Assembly: GCA_032128395.1 (NCBI GenBank)
Contig: JAQBGV010000179.1
Location: forward strand, 1 to 17,509
Reading direction: 5' to 3'
Source: JAQBGV01 sp032128395
Lineage (GTDB): Bacteria > Planctomycetota > UBA8108 > UBA1146
DNA: 17,509 bases
A program made the position numbers and the translations under genes. The notes under the pieces are model-generated. The model saw only the letters and a program-made list of their open reading frames with translations. It was not told the DNA's origin and ran no database searches. Positions 1 through 6,546 of the stretch are shown here, one piece after another (position 1 is the first letter of the stretch; each line of letters opens with the position of its first letter).

Positions 1-33
1 GTGGGGTTGGGTTTGGGGTGCTCTGCGCGGGCG

Positions 34-47
34 CCCCCCCCCCCCCC
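34..47. repeat. Poly-C homopolymer tract (14 C)
   Basis: Fourteen consecutive C residues lie in a low-complexity G/T/C-rich edge (1-50) that contains no recognisable gene. Such tracts are prone to slippage during replication and are hard to sequence, so the exact length is uncertain. No coding sequence starting in the window spans it, so there is no direct case for phase variation here. Confidence 0.8.
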
Positions 48-50
48 ACG

Positions 51-73
51 AGGGGGCTTTGCGAAAGCCCCCT
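51..73. terminator. Hairpin, possible terminator downstream of the small gene
   Basis: A perfect 10-bp inverted repeat, AGGGGGCTTT and AAAGCCCCCT, has a GCG loop. It begins 10 bases past the stop of the minus-strand gene at 84-371, the right place for its transcription terminator, and could also serve a gene entering from the left. Neither side has a clear T-run: the minus-strand continuation is G-rich and the plus-strand continuation is AAGATC. It is therefore not a classical intrinsic terminator. Confidence 0.5.
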
Positions 74-83
74 AAGATCACCG

Positions 84-371
84 CTACAGCAACTCGAGCA
101 GCTGTAGGTTGATCCAAGCGAGGCGACCGTAGGCGCGGATCAGGTTCGGCTCCTCGGCAGCCTGGAAGATCCAGTCCCACGACTCGTCCTGCAGGTAGGA
201 GTCGCTCTCCCGTTCCCTGGCGAGGTCCGCGACCAAGTTCCGGTGCGCCTCCGCGATCTTTGCGGGGGGAGGATTGGTGCCTTGGGCGGAGAGGAGCGGG
301 ATGATCTTCTCGGAGAGTTCCACGACCCGCGCGAGATAGGTGATCAGCTTCTCTTCGGAGATGACGCGCAC
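84..371 (-). CDS. Small protein of unknown function, 95 aa
   Basis: I do not recognise a family. The 95-residue product looks soluble and mainly helical. It has an N-terminal helix rich in Leu, Val and Ile (residues 5-28), a Pro-rich turn (NPPPAK, about 33-38), a charged helix, an aromatic DESWDWIF segment (about 62-69) and a hydrophobic C-terminus. No signal peptide or membrane segment is visible. The start is GTG at 369-371. It is supported by a GAGAGGAG Shine-Dalgarno match at 378-385, six bases upstream, and by a candidate promoter further up. The stop is TAG at 84-86. The gene stands alone on its strand, divergent from glyQS. The good ribosome-binding site and non-shadow composition make it likely real; its role is unknown. 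Confidence 0.65.
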   Translation of the reverse strand: MRVISEEKLITYLARVVELSEKIIPLLSAQGTNPPPAKIAEAHRNLVADLARERESDSYLQDESWDWIFQAAEEPNLIRAYGRLAWINLQLLELL

Positions 372-433
372 CGCAGGCTCCTCTCGGACGGACGGGCGCC
401 GGGTCGAACGGTTCGGCCGGCGGGGACGGCGTT

Positions 434-462
434 AGGGTAGGGGGGCCCCTGACATGCGTCAA
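434..462 (-). promoter_or_regulatory. Candidate sigma70-type promoter of the small gene
   Basis: Read on the minus strand, TTGACG (457-462) is separated by 17 bases from TACCCT (434-439). The -35 box matches consensus at five of six positions and the -10 box at three. This would give a leader of roughly 55 bases before the GTG at 371. Overlapping the -35 box is a TGAC-N4-GTCA inverted repeat (450-461) that could be an operator. This is motif matching only. Confidence 0.33.
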
Positions 463-490
463 ATCGAATTCGGGGAGTGGGATGGGCGGC

Positions 491-518
491 TTGCAATCGC
501 TCCTCTCGCTCCTACGAT
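491..518 (+). promoter_or_regulatory. Candidate sigma70-type promoter of glyQS
   Basis: TTGCAA (491-496) and TACGAT (513-518) are separated by 16 bases, each matching consensus at four of six positions. This would start transcription near 525 and leave a leader of about 100 bases before glyQS. The leader has short stems, such as CCGGA/TCCGG, but none of the conserved T-box antiterminator sequence that controls some glycyl-tRNA synthetase genes in Firmicutes. Confidence 0.33.
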
Positions 519-626
519 GCCGGGCCGATCTCTGCACCAGAACCTGATCCCCCGGAAGTGTGGCTCCGGAAGCGTGGCCACCCGAACTAGAGCAAGCTTG
601 GGGATCTTTCCCGAGAGAAGGACCGG

Positions 627-2264
627 ATGGCGAACGAGGCCCCCGCCGAGGGGCGGACGATGGAGAAGCTGGTGTCGCTCTGTCGGCGGCGCGGGATCCT
701 CTTCCAGTCGAGCGAGATCTACGGCGGGATGAACGGCTGTTGGGACTACGGTCCCCTCGGCGTGGAACTGAAGCGAAACGTCAAGGACGCGTGGTGGAAC
801 GACCACGTGCGCCACCACGACGATCTCGCGACTCTCGCCGGGGCTCCCTCCCCGTTCGAAATGGTCGGGCTGGACTCGACGATCCTCATGCACCCGCAGG
901 TGTGGCGCTGCTCGGGACACTACGATCTCTTTCACGACATGATGGTCGACTGTCGCGAGACGAATCGGCGCTATCGCTACGATCAGGTCCGCGGTCGATT
1001 CGTCGAGGCGAAGGGGCAGCGTGCCTTCATCTGCACCCTCGCTGCGGCGGAGAACGAAGATGAAGACCTGCAGCGCCGCGCGTTGAAGTTCTTCGGGCTC
1101 CGCGCCAAGGATGTCGAACGACTGGCGTGGGAGGGCTCGGTCGTGCCTCTCCCCCAAGTCACCGAACCCCAACGGGTGCTCGGCCCGGATGCGAACCACC
1201 TCGGCACCTTGACCGAGCCGCGAGAATTCAACCTGATGTTCCGCACCCATGTCGGGGCCGTCTTCGATGAGGAGAACGTCACATTCTTGCGTCCCGAGAC
1301 CGCACAAGGGATTTTCGTCAACTTCAAGAACGTCGTCGACAGCTCCCGCGTGCAGGTCCCCTTCGGGATCGCGCAGATCGGCAAGAGTTTTCGCAACGAG
1401 ATCACCCCGAGGAACTTCACCTTCCGCTCCCGAGAGTTCGAGCAGATGGAGATCGAGTTTTTCTGTGCTCCGAGCGAGAGTCAGGGGTGGTACCGATACT
1501 GGCGCGATCGTCGGATGGCATGGTACGAGTCGCTCGGCCTCGCGGGGGAGCGTCTCCGGATGCGAGAGCACGATGCGGATGAGCTCAGCCACTACTCCAC
1601 GGGCACCGCGGACATCGAGTACGCGTTCCCCTTCTTGAGCGAAGGGGACTATGGCGAGCTCGAAGGGGTCGCCCACCGCGGCGACTTCGATTTGCGCAGC
1701 CACTCCGAAGGAAAGCTGGATCCGAAGTCGAATCCGCTCGTCGTCGAGCTCGGGGAGGACGGAAAACCCCGTTGGAAGGGGAGCGGCAAGGACCTCTCCT
1801 ACCGGGACGCGGTCCGCAACGAACGCTTCATCCCCCATGTGATCGAGCCATCGGCGGGAGCGGATCGCGCCGCGCTCGCCTTCCTCTGCGAGGCGTACAC
1901 CGAGGACACCGCGCCGGACGAGAACGGCAAACCACAAGAACGCACCGTGATGAAGTTTCACCCCCGCCTTGCACCGTACAAAGTCGCGGTGCTTCCGCTC
2001 GTGCGGAAGGACGGGATGCCGGAGCTGGCCCAAGGGATCTACCGTGAACTCAAGCAGGAGTTCTCCGTCTACTACGATGAGAAGGCCGCCATCGGTCGCC
2101 GCTATCGTCGGCAGGACGAGATCGGGACACCCTTCTGCATCACTATCGATGGGCAGTCGATGTCGGACGGCACGGTGACCCTCCGCGACCGCGATTCGAT
2201 GGAGCAGCGCCGCCTCGCTCCGGACGAACTGGTCGCCGCAGTTCGCCAGGCGATGCGCAGCTGA
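627..2264 (+). CDS. glyQS: Glycine--tRNA ligase, single-chain (alpha2) type
   Basis: This cytoplasmic class II synthetase uses ATP to attach glycine to tRNA-Gly. The 545-residue product has the hallmarks of the alpha2 family rather than the separate-subunit glyQ/glyS type. It opens with an ILFQSSEIYGG segment followed by GCWDYGPLG near residue 37. Motif 2 is FRNE near residue 255, followed by TPRNFTFRSREFEQME. Motif 3 is EPSAGADR near 407. The anticodon-binding HGTP domain fills about residues 448-540. It is longer than many bacterial homologues because of an insertion between about 110 and 190. The ATG at 627 has AGAAGG five bases upstream. A second ATG at 660 is an alternative start that would drop 11 weakly conserved residues. 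dapB begins one base after its stop. Confidence 0.97.
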   Translation: MANEAPAEGRTMEKLVSLCRRRGILFQSSEIYGGMNGCWDYGPLGVELKRNVKDAWWNDHVRHHDDLATLAGAPSPFEMVGLDSTILMHPQVWRCSGHYDLFHDMMVDCRETNRRYRYDQVRGRFVEAKGQRAFICTLAAAENEDEDLQRRALKFFGLRAKDVERLAWEGSVVPLPQVTEPQRVLGPDANHLGTLTEPREFNLMFRTHVGAVFDEENVTFLRPETAQGIFVNFKNVVDSSRVQVPFGIAQIGKSFRNEITPRNFTFRSREFEQMEIEFFCAPSESQGWYRYWRDRRMAWYESLGLAGERLRMREHDADELSHYSTGTADIEYAFPFLSEGDYGELEGVAHRGDFDLRSHSEGKLDPKSNPLVVELGEDGKPRWKGSGKDLSYRDAVRNERFIPHVIEPSAGADRAALAFLCEAYTEDTAPDENGKPQERTVMKFHPRLAPYKVAVLPLVRKDGMPELAQGIYRELKQEFSVYYDEKAAIGRRYRRQDEIGTPFCITIDGQSMSDGTVTLRDRDSMEQRRLAPDELVAAVRQAMRS

Positions 2265-2265
2265 G

Positions 2266-2991
2266 ATGGCGACTTCGAAGCCGATCGCGGTGTTGGTCGC
2301 CGGCGCCCGCGGGCGCATGGGCCTCATGGTGGTCGAGGCGGTCTCCGCTGCCGAGGATCTCGAGCTGGTCGCGGAAGTGGACCAGGGGGACGATCTCGAG
2401 CACGCCCTCGCGCGCTCAGGAGCGACGGTTCTCGTCGATTTCACCGTTCCGGCCGTCGGAGCGGATCACCTCGATCTCGCCCTCGCGCACGGCGTGCACC
2501 CGGTCATCGGCACCACCGGGATCCCGCGCGATCGCCTGGACGCCGCCGTCGAGCGAGCCCGGGAGCGAGGGATCGGTGGAGTGGTCGCGCCGAACTTCGC
2601 GGTCGGTGCGGTCTTGATGATCGAGCTGGCGCGACAAGCTGCCCGACACCTCCCATCGATCGAGATCATCGAGGCGCACCATCCCGAGAAGATCGACGCG
2701 CCATCCGGAACGGCGCTGCGCACCCGAGAGCGGCTCGCGGACCTCGCGGGTGATCGTGCCACGATCCCGATCCACAGCGTCCGCCTCCCAGGGTTCGTCG
2801 CGAGCCAGGAGGTGATCCTCGGCGGTCCGGGGGAGCGTCTTTCGATCCGCCATGACACCCTCGACCGGACCTGCTTCGCTCCGGGGATCCTGCTCGCGAT
2901 TCGCAGCGCACCGAGTCTCGAGAGGCTCTACCTCGATCTCGCACCACTCCTCCTCGCGGAGGGAGACGGATGCCGTTCTACTGGCTCCTGA
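2266..2991 (+). CDS. dapB: 4-hydroxy-tetrahydrodipicolinate reductase
   Basis: DapB reduces 4-hydroxy-tetrahydrodipicolinate with NAD(P)H to tetrahydrodipicolinate, on the cytoplasmic route to meso-diaminopimelate (peptidoglycan) and lysine. The 241-residue product has the N-terminal dinucleotide-binding motif GARGRMG (residues 12-18), then VDFTVP, GTTG and APNFAVG. The family signature EAHHPEKIDAPSGTA begins at residue 136; His138/His139 and Lys142 are the expected catalytic and substrate-binding residues. Further on come VASQEVILGGPGE and a short C-terminus. The length is near the lower end of the family. The ATG follows the glyQS stop by one base and has no clear Shine-Dalgarno match, so translation probably depends on ribosomes finishing glyQS. 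Its last 22 bases overlap the next gene. Confidence 0.96.
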   Translation: MATSKPIAVLVAGARGRMGLMVVEAVSAAEDLELVAEVDQGDDLEHALARSGATVLVDFTVPAVGADHLDLALAHGVHPVIGTTGIPRDRLDAAVERARERGIGGVVAPNFAVGAVLMIELARQAARHLPSIEIIEAHHPEKIDAPSGTALRTRERLADLAGDRATIPIHSVRLPGFVASQEVILGGPGERLSIRHDTLDRTCFAPGILLAIRSAPSLERLYLDLAPLLLAEGDGCRSTGS

Positions 2992-3791
2992 TCCCACTCC
3001 TCTGCGCAGCGCAGGAGGGGGGATCCTCCGACTTGCCGCCCCTTCTCGACGAACGCTCGTGCTTGCGCCCCGGAGAACGCCTCGTCTACCGACGGAGCGA
3101 CGGGGGAAGCGCAGAGATTCGACTCGTCGCGGCGGGTGAGGGAGAGATCCGAGTCGTCCGCCGGGACCTCCCCGCCGGGGGGACCACCCGCGGGAGCCAC
3201 GCGATCGTGAATGTCGCCGCGCCCTTCTCGCTGCACCACGCCGGTGGTGTCTCGATCGACGGAGAGTACGAAGGATGGCAAGAGACCGAGGCAGGCGATG
3301 GTGAGGCCCCGTGGCGACTGTGCTGGCGGCGGAGCGGACCGGGAACTCCCGACGGGGGAGTCCTGGAACTGAAAAAAGTGCCTTCGACGGAGACGCAGCT
3401 CCTCCTCGCCCTTCGAGCGGTCCGATGGGAGCTCGGCTCCGAATTCGTGCTGGCGGTCATCTGGGACCTGGGGGACTCGAATCGGGATCTTGCGGAGAAA
3501 AGTGCGGAGGGTGTCCTCAGAACCCACATCCGCTGTACCGGTCGCGAGACGATCGAGACCGCGCAGGGAAACACTCCCTGCTGGCGGGTCGTGGTCGAGG
3601 CACAAGCTCGCGCGGGGGTCCGCCGAGCGGTGTACTGGGTCTGTGCGGCGCCCCCCCACGCGGTCGTCCGTCTGGAAGAAGCCGACGGGGGGATTCTGGA
3701 TCTGATCGAGCGCTGGTCACCCCCTCCTCGGACGGAGGGGAATCCCACGAGTGGGGGACGCCCACCCGACGAGAAAGACGGAACCCCATGA
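2970..3791 (+). CDS. Exported protein of unknown function, possibly DUF3108-like
   Basis: The 273-residue product starts with a short hydrophobic leader (MPFYWLLIPLLCAAQ) that looks like a signal peptide, so it probably acts in the periplasm or outer envelope. The rest alternates short beta-strand-like segments with no enzyme motif I recognise. A region near residues 190-245 (ETIETAQGNTPCWRV, then YWVCAAPPHAVVRLE) resembles the conversion-factor end of DUF3108/LolA-like beta proteins; this is a weak inference. The tail (about 248-273) is Pro/Gly-rich and probably disordered. The ATG at 2970 has GGAGGGAG four bases upstream, inside the end of dapB. The stop overlaps the next start as ATGA at 3788-3791, so this gene and the HEAT/VWA gene are probably co-translated partners. 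Confidence 0.75.
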   Translation: MPFYWLLIPLLCAAQEGGSSDLPPLLDERSCLRPGERLVYRRSDGGSAEIRLVAAGEGEIRVVRRDLPAGGTTRGSHAIVNVAAPFSLHHAGGVSIDGEYEGWQETEAGDGEAPWRLCWRRSGPGTPDGGVLELKKVPSTETQLLLALRAVRWELGSEFVLAVIWDLGDSNRDLAEKSAEGVLRTHIRCTGRETIETAQGNTPCWRVVVEAQARAGVRRAVYWVCAAPPHAVVRLEEADGGILDLIERWSPPPRTEGNPTSGGRPPDEKDGTP

Positions 3792-5188
3792 TCCGCACCG
3801 GCATCGTCATGCTCATCCCCGTCGCGGTCATCTTCCTCGCGCTCAGCCCCTTCGCTCTGGCTGCCGCGAACCCGGCGTTCCTCCTCGATGGGGATCCCGA
3901 TCTCGAGCGGGCCCTGAGCGATGGGGACGCTCGAGCGATCATCGCGACATTCCGAGTGCTCGCGCAAGAGGACGAGGTGCGAGCTGCCGAACTGATCCCA
4001 CCCGCCTATGCAAAGGTCGAGAACAGTGGGGACACCCGTTATCACGTCGAGGACCGCTACCGGATCCTCACCGCGGCGATCTCGGTCCTCTCCCGCCTGA
4101 AGAAGCGCGACGCTCACGACGTACTCGAGCGTCAGTTCAAGGAGTCGAAGGAGTGGCCGCTTCGCGCTCTCGTGCTCCAAGCGGGACTCCAGTGCGAGCA
4201 GATCGACGGGGTCGACTGGGCGCTCCAGGGTCTGCGCGACAAGGCTCCCGAGGTGGTTCTGGTCGCGGCGCGCGCTCTCGGATTCAGTCGCGATTTCCTC
4301 GCGATCCAACCGCTGATCGAAACGATGGCCCGTTGGGAGAACCCTGAGGTCCCGGAGAAAGTCCATCACGGTCGACAAGCGATCTCGGTCGACACCGCGG
4401 GGCGGGTCTGGCTCGCATGTCGGGATGCGCTCGAGCGGTTGACGGGGGAGAGCTTGCACCGCGCGCAGGCGTACCGTGGATATCTGGACGCACACCGCGA
4501 CACCATCGATCCGAAGGCGGTGGACCTCTCCACGAGGAAAGAGGATCGGACCGGTCTCGGCCTCTTCGGTCTCGAGCTGACCGGGAAGAACATCATTTTC
4601 ATCCTCGACGTCTCCGGGAGCATGGTCTCGACCGATCCGCTGACCCCGGAGCAGATCGAGAAGCTTCGCCGCGCGACCGGAGTCGCAGGGGCAAACGAGG
4701 CCGAGGAGAAGCTCTTCGAGGAGCGCCGCCGTATCGTTCGGGCGAAGAAGGAGCTGAAGACGGTCCTCATGGGGCTCTCCGACGACCGGAACTTCAACGT
4801 GATCGCGTACTCCACGGAGGTTCAGAAGTGGAAGGGGGTGCTCGTCCCCGGCGAGAAGAAGAACCGCGAAGCGGGGGTCGCGTTCGTCGAAGGGCTCGAG
4901 GCGGAGGGAATCACCGTCACCGACTGGGCCTTGCGCGAGGCGCTGGCGGACCCCAAGGTCGACACGGTCTACCTGATCACCGATGGTGCCCCGACTCACA
5001 TCGGGGCCCAGGGACGGGACCTCCCCCCGGATGCCCGAGCGTTGATGGAGCAGATCCTGATGGGGACCCAGGCGATGAACCACTTCCGGGGGGTCCGAAT
5101 CTTCACTTTGGGGTTCGAGGGAGCCGAAGAAGGATTTCTGGAGAAGCTCTCCGAGGAAAACGGGGGGCGATACGTCCGCATCCGGTGA
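3788..5188 (+). CDS. Exported HEAT-repeat / von Willebrand factor A protein
   Basis: The 466-residue product begins with a signal peptide or N-terminal anchor (residues 1-26, hydrophobic, ending ALAAANP). Residues 30-190 contain helical repeats of HEAT type, for example a segment ending APEVVLVAARALGFS. Residues about 268-460 form a VWA domain with a complete metal-ion-dependent adhesion site: DVSGSM (Asp274, Ser276, Ser278), Thr378 in TVTDWAL and Asp399 in LITDGAPT. Such domains bind protein ligands through a divalent cation. A charged helical insert (about 285-325) follows the first MIDAS motif. The reading frame is open back to 3311, but the ATG at 3788 is preferred because the signal peptide begins there and it overlaps the upstream stop. 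The partner bound is unknown. Confidence 0.88.
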   Translation: MIRTGIVMLIPVAVIFLALSPFALAAANPAFLLDGDPDLERALSDGDARAIIATFRVLAQEDEVRAAELIPPAYAKVENSGDTRYHVEDRYRILTAAISVLSRLKKRDAHDVLERQFKESKEWPLRALVLQAGLQCEQIDGVDWALQGLRDKAPEVVLVAARALGFSRDFLAIQPLIETMARWENPEVPEKVHHGRQAISVDTAGRVWLACRDALERLTGESLHRAQAYRGYLDAHRDTIDPKAVDLSTRKEDRTGLGLFGLELTGKNIIFILDVSGSMVSTDPLTPEQIEKLRRATGVAGANEAEEKLFEERRRIVRAKKELKTVLMGLSDDRNFNVIAYSTEVQKWKGVLVPGEKKNREAGVAFVEGLEAEGITVTDWALREALADPKVDTVYLITDGAPTHIGAQGRDLPPDARALMEQILMGTQAMNHFRGVRIFTLGFEGAEEGFLEKLSEENGGRYVRIR

Positions 5189-5245
5189 TGTCGCGCCGAC
5201 CCGCGTCATCCTCGAGTGACGGACAGTCATTCTCGAAGGACGATA

Positions 5246-5252
5246 GGGGAGG
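5246..5252 (+). promoter_or_regulatory. Ribosome-binding site fixing the thiolase start
   Basis: GGGGAGG lies seven bases before the ATG at 5260. The same frame is open far upstream, antisense-free but in a different frame from the VWA gene, so this site together with the family alignment (product starting MASDVAVV) decides the start. No promoter is obvious in the 71-base gap after the VWA gene; the thiolase may be read from the upstream transcript. Confidence 0.7.
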
Positions 5253-5259
5253 CGGATCG

Positions 5260-6546
5260 ATGGCGAGTGACGTGGCGGTGGTGGCGGGACTCCGCACCCC
5301 GTTCGCTCGAGCCGGCGCAGATCTCGACCCGGTTCCCATGCGTGAACTCGGTCGTGCGGTCACACGCGAACTCCTCGATCGTACCGGCGTCGACCCGGCG
5401 ACGATCGACGAGGTCATTTTCGGCTGCGCCGGCCAACCCGCGGACACGGCAAATCCCGCCCGAGTGATCGCGCTCCGCTCCGGCATCCCCGAGGAGGTCC
5501 CCGCGTACACCGTAGCGCGCAACTGCGCCTCGGGAATGGAGGCGTTCACCCAGGGTGTCGAGAAGATCCGATCGGGCCGCGCGCAGACGGTGCTGGTCGG
5601 TGGCGTCGAGTCGATGTCTCGCTTCCCGTTGCAGTATCCCCGCAGTTTCGCTCAGAAGTCCGCATCGCTGGCCCGTGCTCGCAATCTCGCCGAGAAGCTG
5701 ATCGGTGTGCTCGCGTACCGCCCCCGGGACTTCAAGCCGGTGATCACGATCCTCGAGGGACTGTCGGATCCGACCACCGGCGAGATCATGGGCCTGACCG
5801 CGGAACGCCTCGCCCGCGAGTTCTCGATCTCGCGGGACGAGCAGGACGCGTATGCGCTGCGGAGCCACCAGCGGGCAGTCGCGGCTCGGGAGTTCCTCGC
5901 CGGCGAGATCGCCCCGGTCGCGATTCCGCCGCTCTACTCGGAACGCCTCGGAGTCGACGTCGGCCCACGCGAGCAGCAGAGTCTCGCCGCGCTCGCAAAG
6001 TTGCGCCCCTACTTCGATCGCCGCAACGGAACCGTCACCGTGGGGAATTCCTGCCCCGTGACCGACGGGGCCGTCGCGCTCCTTCTGATGTCGAGCGAGC
6101 GAGCAAAGGCCGAGGGGCTGCGCCCACTCGGCCGGGTGCTCGGCCACGCGTACCGCGGCCTCGACCCCCTGAGGATGGGGCTCGGCCCGGTGCACGCGAC
6201 TGTACCCGCCCTGAAGGAAGCGGGGGTCTCTCTCGCTGACCTCGAGGTGATCGAACTCAACGAAGCCTTTGCGGCGCAGGTGATCGCCTGCGCACGCGCA
6301 TTCGGATCGAAGAGCTACGGGGAGTCACTCGGTCTCTCGGGAGCGATCGGCGAGCTGGACTTCGATCGTCTGAACCCCAACGGCGGAGCGATCGCCGTGG
6401 GCCATCCGGTCGGGGCGACCGGAGCGCGCCTCGTGCTCACGGTACTGCGCGAACTCGAGCGGCGGGGGGGCGGGCTCGGCCTCGCGACACTTTGCATCGG
6501 GGGCGGCCAGGGTGGTTCCGTCGTGCTGGAGGGGATGCCCTCATGA
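5260..6546 (+). CDS. fadI: Acetyl-CoA C-acyltransferase (3-ketoacyl-CoA thiolase), FadI-type
   Basis: This is the thiolase step of fatty-acid beta-oxidation, cleaving 3-ketoacyl-CoA with CoA to acetyl-CoA and a shortened acyl-CoA. All thiolase landmarks are present in the 428 residues: the nucleophile Cys89 in NCASGMEAF, NEAFAAQV at 334-341, His382 in GGAIAVGHPVGATG, and the second catalytic Cys412 in CIGGGQGG. It is longer than the usual 390-residue thiolase because of an insert at about residues 125-170 that ends in EIMGLTAERLA. That is the pattern of the FadI/trifunctional-enzyme beta-subunit branch, so I prefer fadI to fadA. Its TGA overlaps the start of the alpha-subunit gene (ATGA, 6543-6546), supporting a stoichiometric complex. 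A biosynthetic acetyl-CoA acetyltransferase is less likely given that partner. Confidence 0.92.
   Translation: MASDVAVVAGLRTPFARAGADLDPVPMRELGRAVTRELLDRTGVDPATIDEVIFGCAGQPADTANPARVIALRSGIPEEVPAYTVARNCASGMEAFTQGVEKIRSGRAQTVLVGGVESMSRFPLQYPRSFAQKSASLARARNLAEKLIGVLAYRPRDFKPVITILEGLSDPTTGEIMGLTAERLAREFSISRDEQDAYALRSHQRAVAAREFLAGEIAPVAIPPLYSERLGVDVGPREQQSLAALAKLRPYFDRRNGTVTVGNSCPVTDGAVALLLMSSERAKAEGLRPLGRVLGHAYRGLDPLRMGLGPVHATVPALKEAGVSLADLEVIELNEAFAAQVIACARAFGSKSYGESLGLSGAIGELDFDRLNPNGGAIAVGHPVGATGARLVLTVLRELERRGGGLGLATLCIGGGQGGSVVLEGMPS

Noticed and set aside
525..626. T-box riboswitch in the glyQS leader
   Set aside because: The conserved T-box sequence and antiterminator are absent and the leader is only about 100 bases long.
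459..2444. Minus-strand open frame of 661 codons opposite glyQS
   Set aside because: It is a GC-rich shadow of glyQS and dapB: Arg/Glu/His/Pro-biased, with no domain, no signal and no ribosome-binding site, while the plus-strand genes are unmistakable.
3311..3787. 159-codon N-terminal extension of the HEAT/VWA gene
   Set aside because: It lies within the upstream exported-protein gene in another frame, and the signal peptide starts at 3788 with an ATGA overlap.
3086..5230. Minus-strand open frame of 714 codons opposite the exported HEAT/VWA gene
   Set aside because: The plus strand encodes a signal peptide and a complete VWA MIDAS. The antisense translation is low-complexity and charged, as expected from codon bias.
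5189..5259. Terminator or promoter in the gap between the VWA gene and the thiolase
   Set aside because: Only a four-base stem (TGAC/GTCA) and no convincing -35/-10 pair were found, so I did not annotate either.
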